Below, piece after piece: positions 1-6,260 of a DNA stretch of 6,260 nucleotides. Source of the stretch: Acidobacteriota bacterium (GTDB lineage: Bacteria > Acidobacteriota > Terriglobia > Terriglobales > Acidobacteriaceae); the NCBI GenBank assembly GCA_021801945.1, contig JAKABE010000208.1, positions 1-6,260 of the forward strand, in the 5' to 3' direction. Positions within the stretch are counted from its first letter, which is position 1; each line of letters begins with the position of its first letter. Position numbers and translations under genes: made by a program. The notes beneath the pieces were generated by a model that did not search any database, was not told the DNA's origin, and saw only the letters and a list, made by a program, of their open reading frames with translations.

Positions 1-105
1 TTCCCACCATCAGGGCCTGCAGCGGACTTGCACCGCCAAGTCTACGAAATGGCCACCACAGCCAATTCGCTCGCGCTTACGCGCTACGCGCCATGCCTGG
101 CGCAC
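1..105 (-). mobile_element. Group II intron, 5' end (domain I), probably class C; partial
   Basis: Self-splicing retroelement RNA, read on the minus strand from 105 down to the window edge. It opens with GTGCGCC (105-99), matching the GUGYG 5' consensus of group II introns. A 5-bp stem follows (103-99 with 92-88) around loop AGGCAT, closely resembling the start of the Oceanobacillus iheyensis IIC intron as I remember it. Next come a GCGC/GCGC hairpin capped by the GNRA tetraloop GTAA (84-73) and the motif GGTGCAAGTCC (34-24), the counterpart of the GGUGARAGUCC segment of domain I. The upstream neighbour supports class C: the intron starts six bases after a terminator stem, the usual target of this class. 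Domains II-VI and any reverse transcriptase/maturase lie outside the window, so completeness and activity cannot be judged. The identification rests on motif recognition and local folding by eye. Confidence 0.8.
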
Positions 106-111
106 AACAAG

Positions 112-141
112 AAAGGGTCCGGCTTCATGCCGGACCCTTTT
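112..141 (-). terminator. Rho-independent terminator of the efflux operon (probably bidirectional)
   Basis: A perfect 12-bp inverted repeat, AAAGGGTCCGGC (112-123) and GCCGGACCCTTT (129-140), closes a 5-nt loop. On the minus strand it begins 24 nt after the adaptor stop codon and runs into a T-rich tail (TTTCTTGTT), so it should end the channel-adaptor transcript. On the plus strand the stem is followed by a T-rich stretch (TTTTCTTTAT), so it could also stop transcripts entering from the left. The group II intron starts at 105, directly behind the minus-strand tail, so the hairpin probably also served as the recognition structure for intron insertion. Confidence 0.9.
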
Positions 142-164
142 CTTTATGTACCCAACTTGCTTTC

Positions 165-1388
165 TTACTTGACCCACACCTTCGGCTCGCAGGACATGCC
201 GGGCCGCAGTTGCTGATGCGGATCTTCATTCCCAAGATGGGTGAAGTCGATGCGCACGGGGATGCGCTGCACCACCTTGACATAATTGCCGGTGGCATTT
301 TCCGGGGGGAACAGCGACAACACCGAACCCGTGGCGCCCCCAATCTGCGTGACCTTGCCGCTGTAGTCCTTTTCGGTAGCGTCTACGTGGATCTGGACTT
401 TCTGTCCGGCGCGCATACTCTCTAACTGGGTTTCTTTGAAGTTGGCCGTCACCCAGATACCCTGGAGCGAAACCAGCGTCATGAGGTTTTGGCCCACCGA
501 AACGTTCTGATCGACCTCCACGCTTTTGCGGGTGATGATGCCGGACTCCGGCGCCACGATGTGCGTGTAGCTCAGGTTGAGCTCGGCCTGGTCGAGGGCG
601 GCTTGCGCCTGCTGGACCTGAGCAAGGGCCTGCTTGGCGCGCGCGCCTTGCATCTCCACCTGCTGCGGCCCAGTCTCGGCATAGCGATGCAAGGCCTGCG
701 CCTGGTTGACGCGCTCGCGGGCCACACGAATTCCGTCCTCCGCGGCCCTTTCCCCGGCCTGCGCATCGTTCAGAGCTGCCTGGCTGGCGGCGGCGGCGGC
801 CACCGCGGAATCGTATTGCTGCTTGCTGATCACGTCTTTTTCAACCAGCGGCTTGTACCGCGCCAGGTCCGATTGGGCTTTGAAGTTGTTGGCCTGCGCC
901 TGCGCCACACGCGCCTTGGCAGCATCCAGTTGCTGCTCGGCCTGCTCCACACCGGCCTGCGCACTTGCCAGGTCCGCCCGTGCCGAGCTCAGATTGCTGC
1001 CGGTGTTTACGGTCGCGATGGGCACGCTTACGTTGGCCGCAGCGGCATTCGCCCTGGCGCTCGCCAGCGCAGCCTGGGCGTTCTCCACCGCCACCTGAAA
1101 GTCGCGCGGGTCCAGCTCGGCGATCGGAGCTCCGGCCTTCACGGCCTGGTTCTCCTGCACATAAACCTTGGTTACATGCCCGGCCACCCGGGCGCTGATC
1201 TGGATCAGGTGCCCCGCGATCTGTGCGTCGTCGGTATCTTCGTAATAGGTCGAGTGCCACCAGACGCCCAAGGCAATCAGCACGGCCGCCACAATCAGAA
1301 CCACCAGAATTCCCCTGCGCCGCCGTGGTGGTGGCGCGGGCTCGGTCTCTGCCGGCTCATGGGTCGGTGTGGAAATCGTATCCGCCAC
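165..1388 (-). CDS. emrA: EmrA/HlyD-type efflux membrane fusion (adaptor) protein
   Basis: Periplasmic adaptor of a tripartite exporter, anchored in the inner membrane and bridging a pump to an outer-membrane channel. I start it at GTG 1388 (407 aa): AGGAGG lies 8 nt upstream (1397-1402) and the protein then has the usual short cytoplasmic tail. A TTG seven codons upstream keeps the frame open but would put the ribosome site inside the gene. Seen in the protein: a proline-rich tail, RRRR then one membrane helix (about 27-44), first half of the lipoyl-like domain (about 55-95), a long Ala/Gln-rich coiled-coil hairpin (about 98-270), second lipoyl half with the YTHIVAPESG motif (about 272-310), and a beta-barrel with NFKETQL. 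The segment LFPPENATGNYVKVVQRIPV (about 360-379) is characteristic of EmrA, partner of DHA2-family MFS pumps. It follows the TolC-like gene by 104 bp on the same strand. No pump gene is present, so the substrate is unknown. Confidence 0.9.
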   Translation of the reverse strand: MADTISTPTHEPAETEPAPPPRRRRGILVVLIVAAVLIALGVWWHSTYYEDTDDAQIAGHLIQISARVAGHVTKVYVQENQAVKAGAPIAELDPRDFQVAVENAQAALASARANAAAANVSVPIATVNTGSNLSSARADLASAQAGVEQAEQQLDAAKARVAQAQANNFKAQSDLARYKPLVEKDVISKQQYDSAVAAAAASQAALNDAQAGERAAEDGIRVARERVNQAQALHRYAETGPQQVEMQGARAKQALAQVQQAQAALDQAELNLSYTHIVAPESGIITRKSVEVDQNVSVGQNLMTLVSLQGIWVTANFKETQLESMRAGQKVQIHVDATEKDYSGKVTQIGGATGSVLSLFPPENATGNYVKVVQRIPVRIDFTHLGNEDPHQQLRPGMSCEPKVWVK

Positions 1389-1396
1389 TTTACTTT

Positions 1397-1402
1397 CCTC
1401 CT
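1397..1402 (-). promoter_or_regulatory. Shine-Dalgarno site fixing the adaptor start
   Basis: A perfect AGGAGG on the minus strand, eight bases before GTG 1388. It decides in favour of the GTG start over the in-frame TTG at 1409, which lies upstream of this site. Confidence 0.85.
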
Positions 1403-1492
1403 GTCGCAAAACCCCTGTTGCTGCCCTGCGCGCAAGCTACGGACAAGCCGGTCCGGCATGCGCTTCTTCAATCGGGCCCTATATCCGCGGCC

Positions 1493-2896
1493 TCACGGGT
1501 TCTGCCCCAAGTATTTCTGGTAATCTCCGGTCGCACCCAGCGCCCGCGCCAGGCTCAGCTTAGCCACGTTGTCGCGATAAAGGCTGGCGACATATTGGTC
1601 ATTGGCCTGGGCCAGCGACTGCTGCGCCTGGCTCACTGCCAGGTTGTCGCTGATGCCGTTCGCGAACCGTTCCTGCGCTTCCTTGAGCGCTTCATTGGCC
1701 AGGTCCACGCTGGAGCGAGCCACCTGCACCTGCTTCTGAGCCGCGGCGATGTCGAGCAGGGCGTCGCGCACATCGGCCTCGATCTGCGCTTTCTTGTCGC
1801 TGAGTTGCGCTTTCGCCGTGTCGAGCTGGGCCTGCGCCTGCTCGGCCTGCCCGCGCAGCCCGTACTCCTTGAAAATGGGCACGCTCACCCCGCCAGCCGC
1901 ATCCACGGTGCCATGGGAGTGCCCCAGAGTGGGGCCGATCACACCATAATCGACATCCGCGCTCAACGTGGGCAGCCGCGCAGCGCCGGCTGCCTTGCGC
2001 TGCTGCTCGGCCGCCGCCGTCTGCTCCACCATGGCCGCCAGGTCCTTACGGTTCTTCTCTGCCTGCGCAATGAGCGCGTTTACATCCATGTTGTCAAAGA
2101 CCGAGTAGGGGACAGCGTCGGTTAAATTGAAAGTCTGCGCCAACGGCAGCCCGATGGTCCGCGCCAAAGCAAGCTTGTCCTTCTCCAATTCGTCGCGGGA
2201 GACGATCGACTTCTGTTCCAGCGATTGATAATCCACCCGGGCCCGCAGTTCGTCGAGCAGCGGTGAAGTGCCGGCCTGGTGATTCTGGATGGCCTGATCC
2301 AGCGATACTTTTGCGGTTGCCACCTGCGCCTGCACGCTGGTGACGCGCGCCTGGTCTGCAAGCACCAGCAGATAGGCGTTGCCCACGGTGAGGACCACCA
2401 TGTCGCGCGCATCCTGCGCTGAAAGTTGCGCGGCGGCAAAGTTATGGCGCGACGCCAGGTAGTTACGCAACGACTCCAGGTCCACCACCGACCAACTGAG
2501 GGAGGCGCGCAAATCCGTATAGCCGAACGGTCCAATCACCGCGGGAAAGCCCGGCAACCGCAGACCCTCGGCCGCCAGGTCCACCTGTGAAACCACTTCG
2601 CGCCCGTTGAACTCCACCCCCGGTAATAGCGCCTGCAACTGACTCAACCGCTGGCCCCGCGCGGCAGCGGTCTGCGTGCCGCTCAAAATTGTGCCCAGGT
2701 TGTTTTGCAATCCCCGTTGAATCGCCTCATCGAGAGAAAGGCCGACAGGCTGCGCGGAGACCTGGCCCCGGGGAATGCTGCCCTGAAACGAACCCGGGGC
2801 AGGTCCCACGGGCGCCGGGGTCTGCGCAAAAACAGGAGCAAGGCAAAGCAGGAGCATCGCCAAGCGAACAGCGCAGGGTCGAATTGTGTTCTTCAT
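1493..2896 (-). CDS. TolC-family outer-membrane efflux protein
   Basis: Outer-membrane channel of a tripartite exporter or type I secretion system, expected to form a trimeric barrel with a periplasmic alpha-helical tunnel. The 467-aa protein starts at ATG 2896 with a good Sec signal peptide: MKNTIRP, a hydrophobic core MLLLCLA, and a likely cleavage after VFA (residue 24). The frame also opens at TTG 2917, but that start would add seven residues before the signal peptide. A proline-rich linker (about 25-50) leads into two outer-membrane efflux protein repeats (about 55-250 and 265-455). Both are Ala/Gln-rich helical stretches with typical phrases such as LSLDEAIQRGLQNN, HQAGTSPLLDELRARVDYQ and AQERFANGISDNLAVSQAQQ. 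Length is normal for the family. It is the first gene of the operon, followed by the EmrA-type adaptor, which implies joint assembly. Overall sequence style resembles Terriglobia homologues (from memory). No specific symbol is justified. Confidence 0.92.
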   Translation of the reverse strand: MKNTIRPCAVRLAMLLLCLAPVFAQTPAPVGPAPGSFQGSIPRGQVSAQPVGLSLDEAIQRGLQNNLGTILSGTQTAAARGQRLSQLQALLPGVEFNGREVVSQVDLAAEGLRLPGFPAVIGPFGYTDLRASLSWSVVDLESLRNYLASRHNFAAAQLSAQDARDMVVLTVGNAYLLVLADQARVTSVQAQVATAKVSLDQAIQNHQAGTSPLLDELRARVDYQSLEQKSIVSRDELEKDKLALARTIGLPLAQTFNLTDAVPYSVFDNMDVNALIAQAEKNRKDLAAMVEQTAAAEQQRKAAGAARLPTLSADVDYGVIGPTLGHSHGTVDAAGGVSVPIFKEYGLRGQAEQAQAQLDTAKAQLSDKKAQIEADVRDALLDIAAAQKQVQVARSSVDLANEALKEAQERFANGISDNLAVSQAQQSLAQANDQYVASLYRDNVAKLSLARALGATGDYQKYLGQNP

Positions 2897-2929
2897 GAGT
2901 TGCTTCGACAAGATCAACCTTGCTCAACC

Positions 2930-2943
2930 GCAGTGCGCACTGC
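2930..2943. promoter_or_regulatory. Perfect 14-bp palindrome, candidate operator
   Basis: GCAGTGCGCACTGC is perfectly two-fold symmetric with no spacer. It lies 33 bp upstream of the channel gene ATG, inside the divergent region between the efflux operon and ppk. Drug-efflux operons are commonly controlled by dimeric TetR- or MarR-type repressors that bind such sites. With no central loop, a DNA operator is more likely than an RNA hairpin. No regulator gene is present in the window, so the link is inference. Confidence 0.4.
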
Positions 2944-2999
2944 CCCAATAGGCTTTCCTCAGATAGATGCATGGAGGTTGCCTCGCGGTGCTGAATTCT

Positions 3000-3028
3000 A
3001 GTGTATCGAAACGCGGTAGCGAAATCGG
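3000..3028 (-). promoter_or_regulatory. Candidate sigma-70-type promoter of the efflux operon (weak)
   Basis: On the minus strand TACACT (3005-3000) is a fair -10 box, about 100 bases upstream of the channel gene ATG. The hexamer at 17-bp spacing (CCGATT, 3028-3023) is a poor -35 box. If correct, the transcript leader would be about 95 nt long and contain the 14-bp palindrome. The call rests on visual matching only. Confidence 0.22.
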
Positions 3029-3098
3029 CGCTCGTCTTGCACAATCGATATCGGTCGCCCGCTCCCAGGCAATGCCGCACGCCGTCGTCCGCGGCGGC

Positions 3099-3128
3099 CT
3101 GCCATTCGGAAGGCAAACGCTGTAGACT
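3099..3128 (+). promoter_or_regulatory. Candidate ppk promoter (weak)
   Basis: CTGCCA (3099-3104) and TAGACT (3123-3128), 18 bp apart, are the best sigma-70-like pair I see before ppk. The leader would be only about 12 nt, which fits the absence of a convincing Shine-Dalgarno sequence, but the match is weak. I see no PHO-box-like direct repeats in the 250-bp region. Confidence 0.18.
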
Positions 3129-3146
3129 TTCCAACACAGCATTCGG

Positions 3147-5306
3147 ATGCCCGCCATGGCCAGAACCCGGCAGAATACCAAGCTCTTCAACGGGCGCGAT
3201 CACTCCTGGATCGAGTTCAACCGGCGCGTGCTCGAGGAGGCGGAAGACCCCTCGAACCCGCTGCTCGAACGGGTCAAATTTCTTGCCATCACCGGCTCCA
3301 ACCTGGACGAATACGTGGAAGTGCGGCAGGCGGGGCTGATGCAGCGGATTGAAGACGGCTATCGCGAGCCGGGATACGATGGGCTGCGCCCCGACCAGTC
3401 CCTCGCCCAGCTCACCGCCGACATCCACGCCTTCGTCGAGGCCCAATATCGCTGCTGGAACCAGCAACTGCTCCCCGAATTGCGCATCCAGGGGATTCGC
3501 CTGCTCGGCTGGAAAGATCTCGACAGCGAGGCCAGTGCGTTCGCAAAGGACTACTTCCAGCGCGAGGTCGATCCCCTGCTCACCCCGGTCGCGATCGATC
3601 CCGCGCATCCCTTTCCGCGGGTGCTCAACAAGGCGCTGTGCCTGGCGCTGCTGCTGCGGGCCAAGCGCCGCAGTTCGGGTCCGCAGGTGCTGGGCGTTGT
3701 CACCGTGCCACGAGCGTTGCCGCGCTTTGTGCGCCTGCCCGCCAGCGAGGGACACTGGGACTACCTGCTTCTGCAAGACCTGATCGCGCAACACCTGGGC
3801 GGGATGTACCGGGGCTACGAGGTCCTGGCGCATGCCTCGTTCCGCGTCACGCGGAATTCCAACCTGTACTTCGAGGAGGAGGAGGCGCGCTCGCTGCTCG
3901 AAACCATCCGCGTGGAGTTGCACAACCGGCGCAAGGGAGACGCCGTCCGGCTCGAGATCGAGGCCCGCGCCGATCCCGAAATCGTCGAGCGCCTGCGCGT
4001 CAATTTCGAGATCGAAGATAGCCAGGTGTGCCGCAGCGAGGGCCCTGTCAACCTCTCGCGCGTGATGTTCTTTTACGAGGATGTTCCCAGGGCGGATTTG
4101 AAATTCCAGCCGTTTGCGCCCAAGCCGCTCATCCTCGGCCGGAAGTCGACGGGCATCTTCGACGAACTGCGCCATCGCGACATCCTGCTCCATCACCCCT
4201 ACGACTCCTATGACGCGGTGGTTGAGTTTGTCCAGCAGGGCGCGCAGGATCCGGCGGTGGTGACGATGAAGCAGACACTCTACCGCACCAGCCAGGATTC
4301 GCCCATGTTCCGCGCGCTCACGGATGCGGCCGCCAGCAAGGAAGCCACGGTGGTGGTAGAGTTGATGGCCCGTTTCGACGAGGCTTCCAATATCCGCTGG
4401 GCGCGCAGCATGGAAGACGCAGGCGTGCAGGTGTTTCACGGTGTGGTCGGACTCAAGACGCACTGCAAGCTGTCCATGCTGGTGCGCCGCGACGAGGACG
4501 GGATCACGCGCCGCTATTGCCATCTCGGAACCGGCAACTACAACCCCGTAACGGCGCGCTTCTACACCGACCTGAGCCTGCTCACATCCGATCCCCAGAT
4601 CACCGAGCGCGTGCATATGGTGTTCAATTACCTGACCGCGCACGCCGAACTCGACGACTACAGCCCGCTGCTGGTTGCGCCTTTGACCATGGCCGAGAGT
4701 TTTCTGCGCCTGATCCGCCGTGAGCAGGAGCACGCACAGGCCGGCCGCCCGGCGCACATTATAGGGAAAATGAACGCGCTGCTCGAACCTTCGGTGATCG
4801 AGGCGCTCTACCAGGCATCGCGCGCGGGCGTCGAAATCGATCTCATTATTCGAGGCATTTCTATCCTGCGCCCCGGGGTAAAAGGACTGTCGGAACGTAT
4901 TCGCGTACGTTCCATCGTCGGGCGTTTCCTGGAGCATTCACGCATCTTCCACTTCGCCAATGGCGGCAATGAAGAGACCTACATCGGCTCGGCCGACTGG
5001 ATGCCTCGCAATCTCTTCGAACGCTGCGAAGTGGTCTTCCCGGTCCGCGATGCCGCCGCCCGGGCACGTCTCCATGATGAAATCCTGCCCGCCTACCTCG
5101 CCGATACGCTCAAGGCGCGGATCCAGCAGCCCGACGGCAGCTACTTGCGGGCCAACAAACTCTATAAGGATGCGCCGGCGTTTTCGAGCCAGGAATTTTT
5201 CGTGCAGTTGGCCGAGAGCAAAACCGGGCGGGAGGCGATTCCCGGGCCGCGGCAGGCGACGGTTCGCCTTCCGGCTCGCGCTCGCAAAGCCACGGCAGCG
5301 GACTGA
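3147..5306 (+). CDS. ppk: Polyphosphate kinase 1 (PPK1)
   Basis: Reversibly transfers the ATP gamma-phosphate to growing inorganic polyphosphate via a phosphohistidine; usually membrane-associated. The 719-aa protein is slightly longer than the E. coli enzyme (about 688 aa). All four domains are visible: N-terminal (from LFNGRDHSWIEFNRRVL; SNLDEY with nucleotide-contacting Asn near 52), head (about 125-310, with HPFPRVLNK near 154), and two phospholipase-D-like C-terminal domains. The expected phospho-acceptor is His439 in GLKTHCKLSMLVRR, equivalent to E. coli H435. His597 in FLEHSRIFHF corresponds to H592. Arg380 (LYRTSQDSP) and Arg409 (ARFDEASNIRWA) match the conserved phosphate-binding arginines. 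The last roughly 30 residues are a basic, low-conservation tail. An in-frame TAG at 3123 limits the start to ATG 3147 or ATG 3156; neither has a strong ribosome site. It is transcribed divergently from the efflux operon, and no exopolyphosphatase gene adjoins it. Confidence 0.97.
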   Translation: MPAMARTRQNTKLFNGRDHSWIEFNRRVLEEAEDPSNPLLERVKFLAITGSNLDEYVEVRQAGLMQRIEDGYREPGYDGLRPDQSLAQLTADIHAFVEAQYRCWNQQLLPELRIQGIRLLGWKDLDSEASAFAKDYFQREVDPLLTPVAIDPAHPFPRVLNKALCLALLLRAKRRSSGPQVLGVVTVPRALPRFVRLPASEGHWDYLLLQDLIAQHLGGMYRGYEVLAHASFRVTRNSNLYFEEEEARSLLETIRVELHNRRKGDAVRLEIEARADPEIVERLRVNFEIEDSQVCRSEGPVNLSRVMFFYEDVPRADLKFQPFAPKPLILGRKSTGIFDELRHRDILLHHPYDSYDAVVEFVQQGAQDPAVVTMKQTLYRTSQDSPMFRALTDAAASKEATVVVELMARFDEASNIRWARSMEDAGVQVFHGVVGLKTHCKLSMLVRRDEDGITRRYCHLGTGNYNPVTARFYTDLSLLTSDPQITERVHMVFNYLTAHAELDDYSPLLVAPLTMAESFLRLIRREQEHAQAGRPAHIIGKMNALLEPSVIEALYQASRAGVEIDLIIRGISILRPGVKGLSERIRVRSIVGRFLEHSRIFHFANGGNEETYIGSADWMPRNLFERCEVVFPVRDAAARARLHDEILPAYLADTLKARIQQPDGSYLRANKLYKDAPAFSSQEFFVQLAESKTGREAIPGPRQATVRLPARARKATAAD

Positions 5307-5308
5307 AC

Positions 5309-5335
5309 ATCGCCGCTCACGGTGTGAGTGGCGAT
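5309..5335. terminator. Convergent-end hairpin between ppk and the glycosyltransferase gene
   Basis: ATCGCCGCTCAC (5309-5320) pairs with GTGAGTGGCGAT (5324-5335) over 12 bp, with a single G-U/G-T wobble and a 3-nt loop GGT. It starts three bases after the ppk stop and contains the glycosyltransferase stop codon (5317-5319), so it lies at the 3' end of both convergent genes. Neither side has a T-tract, so it is not a classical intrinsic terminator. It may serve as a shared transcript end, a pause or an mRNA-stabilising structure. Confidence 0.5.
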
Positions 5336-6260
5336 TGGATCACTCCGACGGTCTGCTTGACGGCCGGACCCTCGTCTGTCAGCAGCTTCCGGTAAAACTC
5401 CGTAGTCAAGCGCAGCACACGGCGTTCGAGATAGTGCTCCCGCACCCATGCCCGCGCCGCCGCGCCCATCCTCTGCCGCTGCGCAGGGGTGCGCAGCAGT
5501 TTCAGCACGGCCTCGGAGATTGCCTGCGGGTACCCGGGAGGAATCAGCAACCCCGTCACCTCGGGCAACACCGAATCCCGCGCCCCGGTCGAGATCGTGG
5601 TTACCACCGGAACGCCTGTGGCCTGCGCTTCCAGAACCGCGTTCGGAAAGCCCTCGCGCCAGGTCGGCAGCACCATCACGTCCATGGCGCGGTAATAGGG
5701 CGCCGTATCGTCCACGTACCCGGTGCAGTGTATCCGCGGGTGGCGATCGATGCGAGCGCGCAGTTGGCCGTCGAGCGCGTCCTCGCTGGCATCGAACCAA
5801 CCCACCAGCAGGAGGCGGGCTTCGGGCTCGGCCCCCAGGATCGATTCGAAGGCTTCCACCAGTTCCGGTATGCCCTTATCGCGAGTGAACCTTCCCACGT
5901 ATCCGACGACGGGCGCCGACTCGCTCCAGCCCAAAAAGGCGCGCACCCTGCTTTTGCCGGGAAGAAAGCGCTCCAAATCTACGCCCTTGCTGCTGCCGTC
6001 GCCCAGCAGGCGGAGCTTGGCGGGCGACGCTATCCCGAGGGTGAGAGCCTTCGCCAGCAGGCTATCGCTGTTGCAGACGACCACGTGAGCGCATGCCGAG
6101 GCGATGCGTTCGGCCGCGAGCAGAAGTTGGCGTTTCCATCCGCGCGAGGTTTCCAATTTGAGGCCGCGGAGCAAATACACACGGCGCGGGATCCGCCGAT
6201 GCGCAGCCGCCAGGTGGCCCAGCAGGCCCGCCTTGGGGGTGCTGAACTCCACCATGTCCG
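5317..6260 (-). CDS. Family GT4 glycosyltransferase, N-terminus beyond window
   Basis: Cytoplasmic, retaining GT-B enzyme that would transfer a sugar from a nucleotide donor, probably onto a lipid-linked or surface-polysaccharide intermediate. About 314 codons are present and the frame runs open through the right edge. The ATG at 6255 is internal, because the following residues, STPKAGLLGHLAA, are the TPKAG segment normally about 80-100 residues into such proteins. Seen next are VVVCNSDSL, the GDGSSKGVDLERF segment at the domain junction, the GYVGRFTRDKG donor-domain start (Arg and Lys of the phosphate-binding pair, 5872-5895) and the E-x7-E motif EGFPNAVLE (5629-5655). A helical C-terminus follows. 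TPKAG plus GDGSSKGVD is typical of capsule, exopolysaccharide or O-antigen enzymes (EpsD/PglA-like), but donor and acceptor cannot be read from sequence. It converges on ppk with a 10-bp gap, so the two are not an operon. Confidence 0.92.
   Translation of the reverse strand, partial: DMVEFSTPKAGLLGHLAAAHRRIPRRVYLLRGLKLETSRGWKRQLLLAAERIASACAHVVVCNSDSLLAKALTLGIASPAKLRLLGDGSSKGVDLERFLPGKSRVRAFLGWSESAPVVGYVGRFTRDKGIPELVEAFESILGAEPEARLLLVGWFDASEDALDGQLRARIDRHPRIHCTGYVDDTAPYYRAMDVMVLPTWREGFPNAVLEAQATGVPVVTTISTGARDSVLPEVTGLLIPPGYPQAISEAVLKLLRTPAQRQRMGAAARAWVREHYLERRVLRLTTEFYRKLLTDEGPAVKQTVGVIQSPLTP

Noticed and set aside
22..36. GCGG/CCGC hairpin with GGTGCAAGTCC, first considered as part of a cobalamin riboswitch or a tRNA.
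   Set aside because: The other conserved riboswitch elements and a cloverleaf are missing, while GTGCGCC with its stem and the GNRA hairpin fit a group II intron better.
28..216. A short plus-strand open frame (62 codons, TTG start) across the intron end and terminator.
   Set aside because: The sequence is explained by a structured intron RNA on the other strand and a terminator hairpin; there is no ribosome site and it runs into the 3' end of the adaptor gene.
780..806. GGC-rich trinucleotide run in the adaptor gene.
   Set aside because: It encodes an alanine stretch within the coiled-coil hairpin, ordinary for this family; not a separate repeat element.
1448..1458. GCCGGTCCGGC inverted repeat between the channel and adaptor genes.
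   Set aside because: The arms are five bases with a one-base centre and no T-tract follows, so it cannot form a proper terminator; it is short enough to arise by chance in GC-rich DNA.
489..1523. A 344-codon plus-strand open frame opposite the adaptor gene.
   Set aside because: It is the complement of the Ala/Gln-rich coiled-coil coding region and shows no family motif; the opposite strand encodes a clear EmrA-type protein with a ribosome site.
1223..2125. A 300-codon plus-strand open frame spanning the adaptor and channel genes.
   Set aside because: It crosses two well-supported minus-strand genes and their spacer, has no motif, and looks like GC-driven shadow coding.
2727..4937. A 736-codon minus-strand open frame antisense to ppk, longer than ppk itself.
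   Set aside because: Its translation is rich in H, R, Q and V with no recognisable domain, it crosses the divergent regulatory region and overlaps the signal-peptide end of the channel gene in another frame. It is the complement of an unmistakable PPK1 gene; long antisense frames are expected in GC-rich genes.

Overview
The window is GC-rich bacterial DNA. The outer-membrane protein, the EmrA-type adaptor and the polyphosphate kinase most resemble their counterparts in Acidobacteriota (class Terriglobia). That assignment comes from remembered sequence style, not a search, so it is moderate at best.

Layout from left to right: (i) 1-105, minus strand: the first 105 nt of a bacterial group II intron RNA, probably class C, cut off by the left edge. 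(ii) 112-141: a perfect 12-bp factor-independent terminator hairpin, with the intron beginning just past its T-rich tail. (iii) 165-2896, minus strand: a two-gene efflux operon, transcribed from a TolC-type outer-membrane channel gene (1493-2896) into an EmrA/HlyD-type periplasmic adaptor gene (165-1388). (iv) 2897-3146: a 250-bp divergent regulatory region with a perfect 14-bp palindrome in the leader of the efflux operon. (v) 3147-5306, plus strand: a complete class 1 polyphosphate kinase (ppk). (vi) 5309-5335: a 12-bp hairpin at the convergent gene ends. (vii) 5317-6260, minus strand: the C-terminal part of a family GT4 glycosyltransferase running off the right edge.

The channel and adaptor would form the outer-membrane and periplasmic parts of a tripartite drug or toxicant exporter. 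The adaptor has EmrA hallmarks, which predict an EmrB-type MFS pump, but none is encoded here and the operon ends in a strong terminator. The ppk gene is a stand-alone polyphosphate synthesis gene without an adjacent exopolyphosphatase. The glycosyltransferase probably belongs to a surface-polysaccharide locus to the right.

The most notable observation is the intron. Its start (GTGCGCC, a GGCAT-containing stem-loop, a GNRA hairpin, then GGTGCAAGTCC) fits group IIC 5' ends, and its position directly behind a terminator is the insertion habit of that class.
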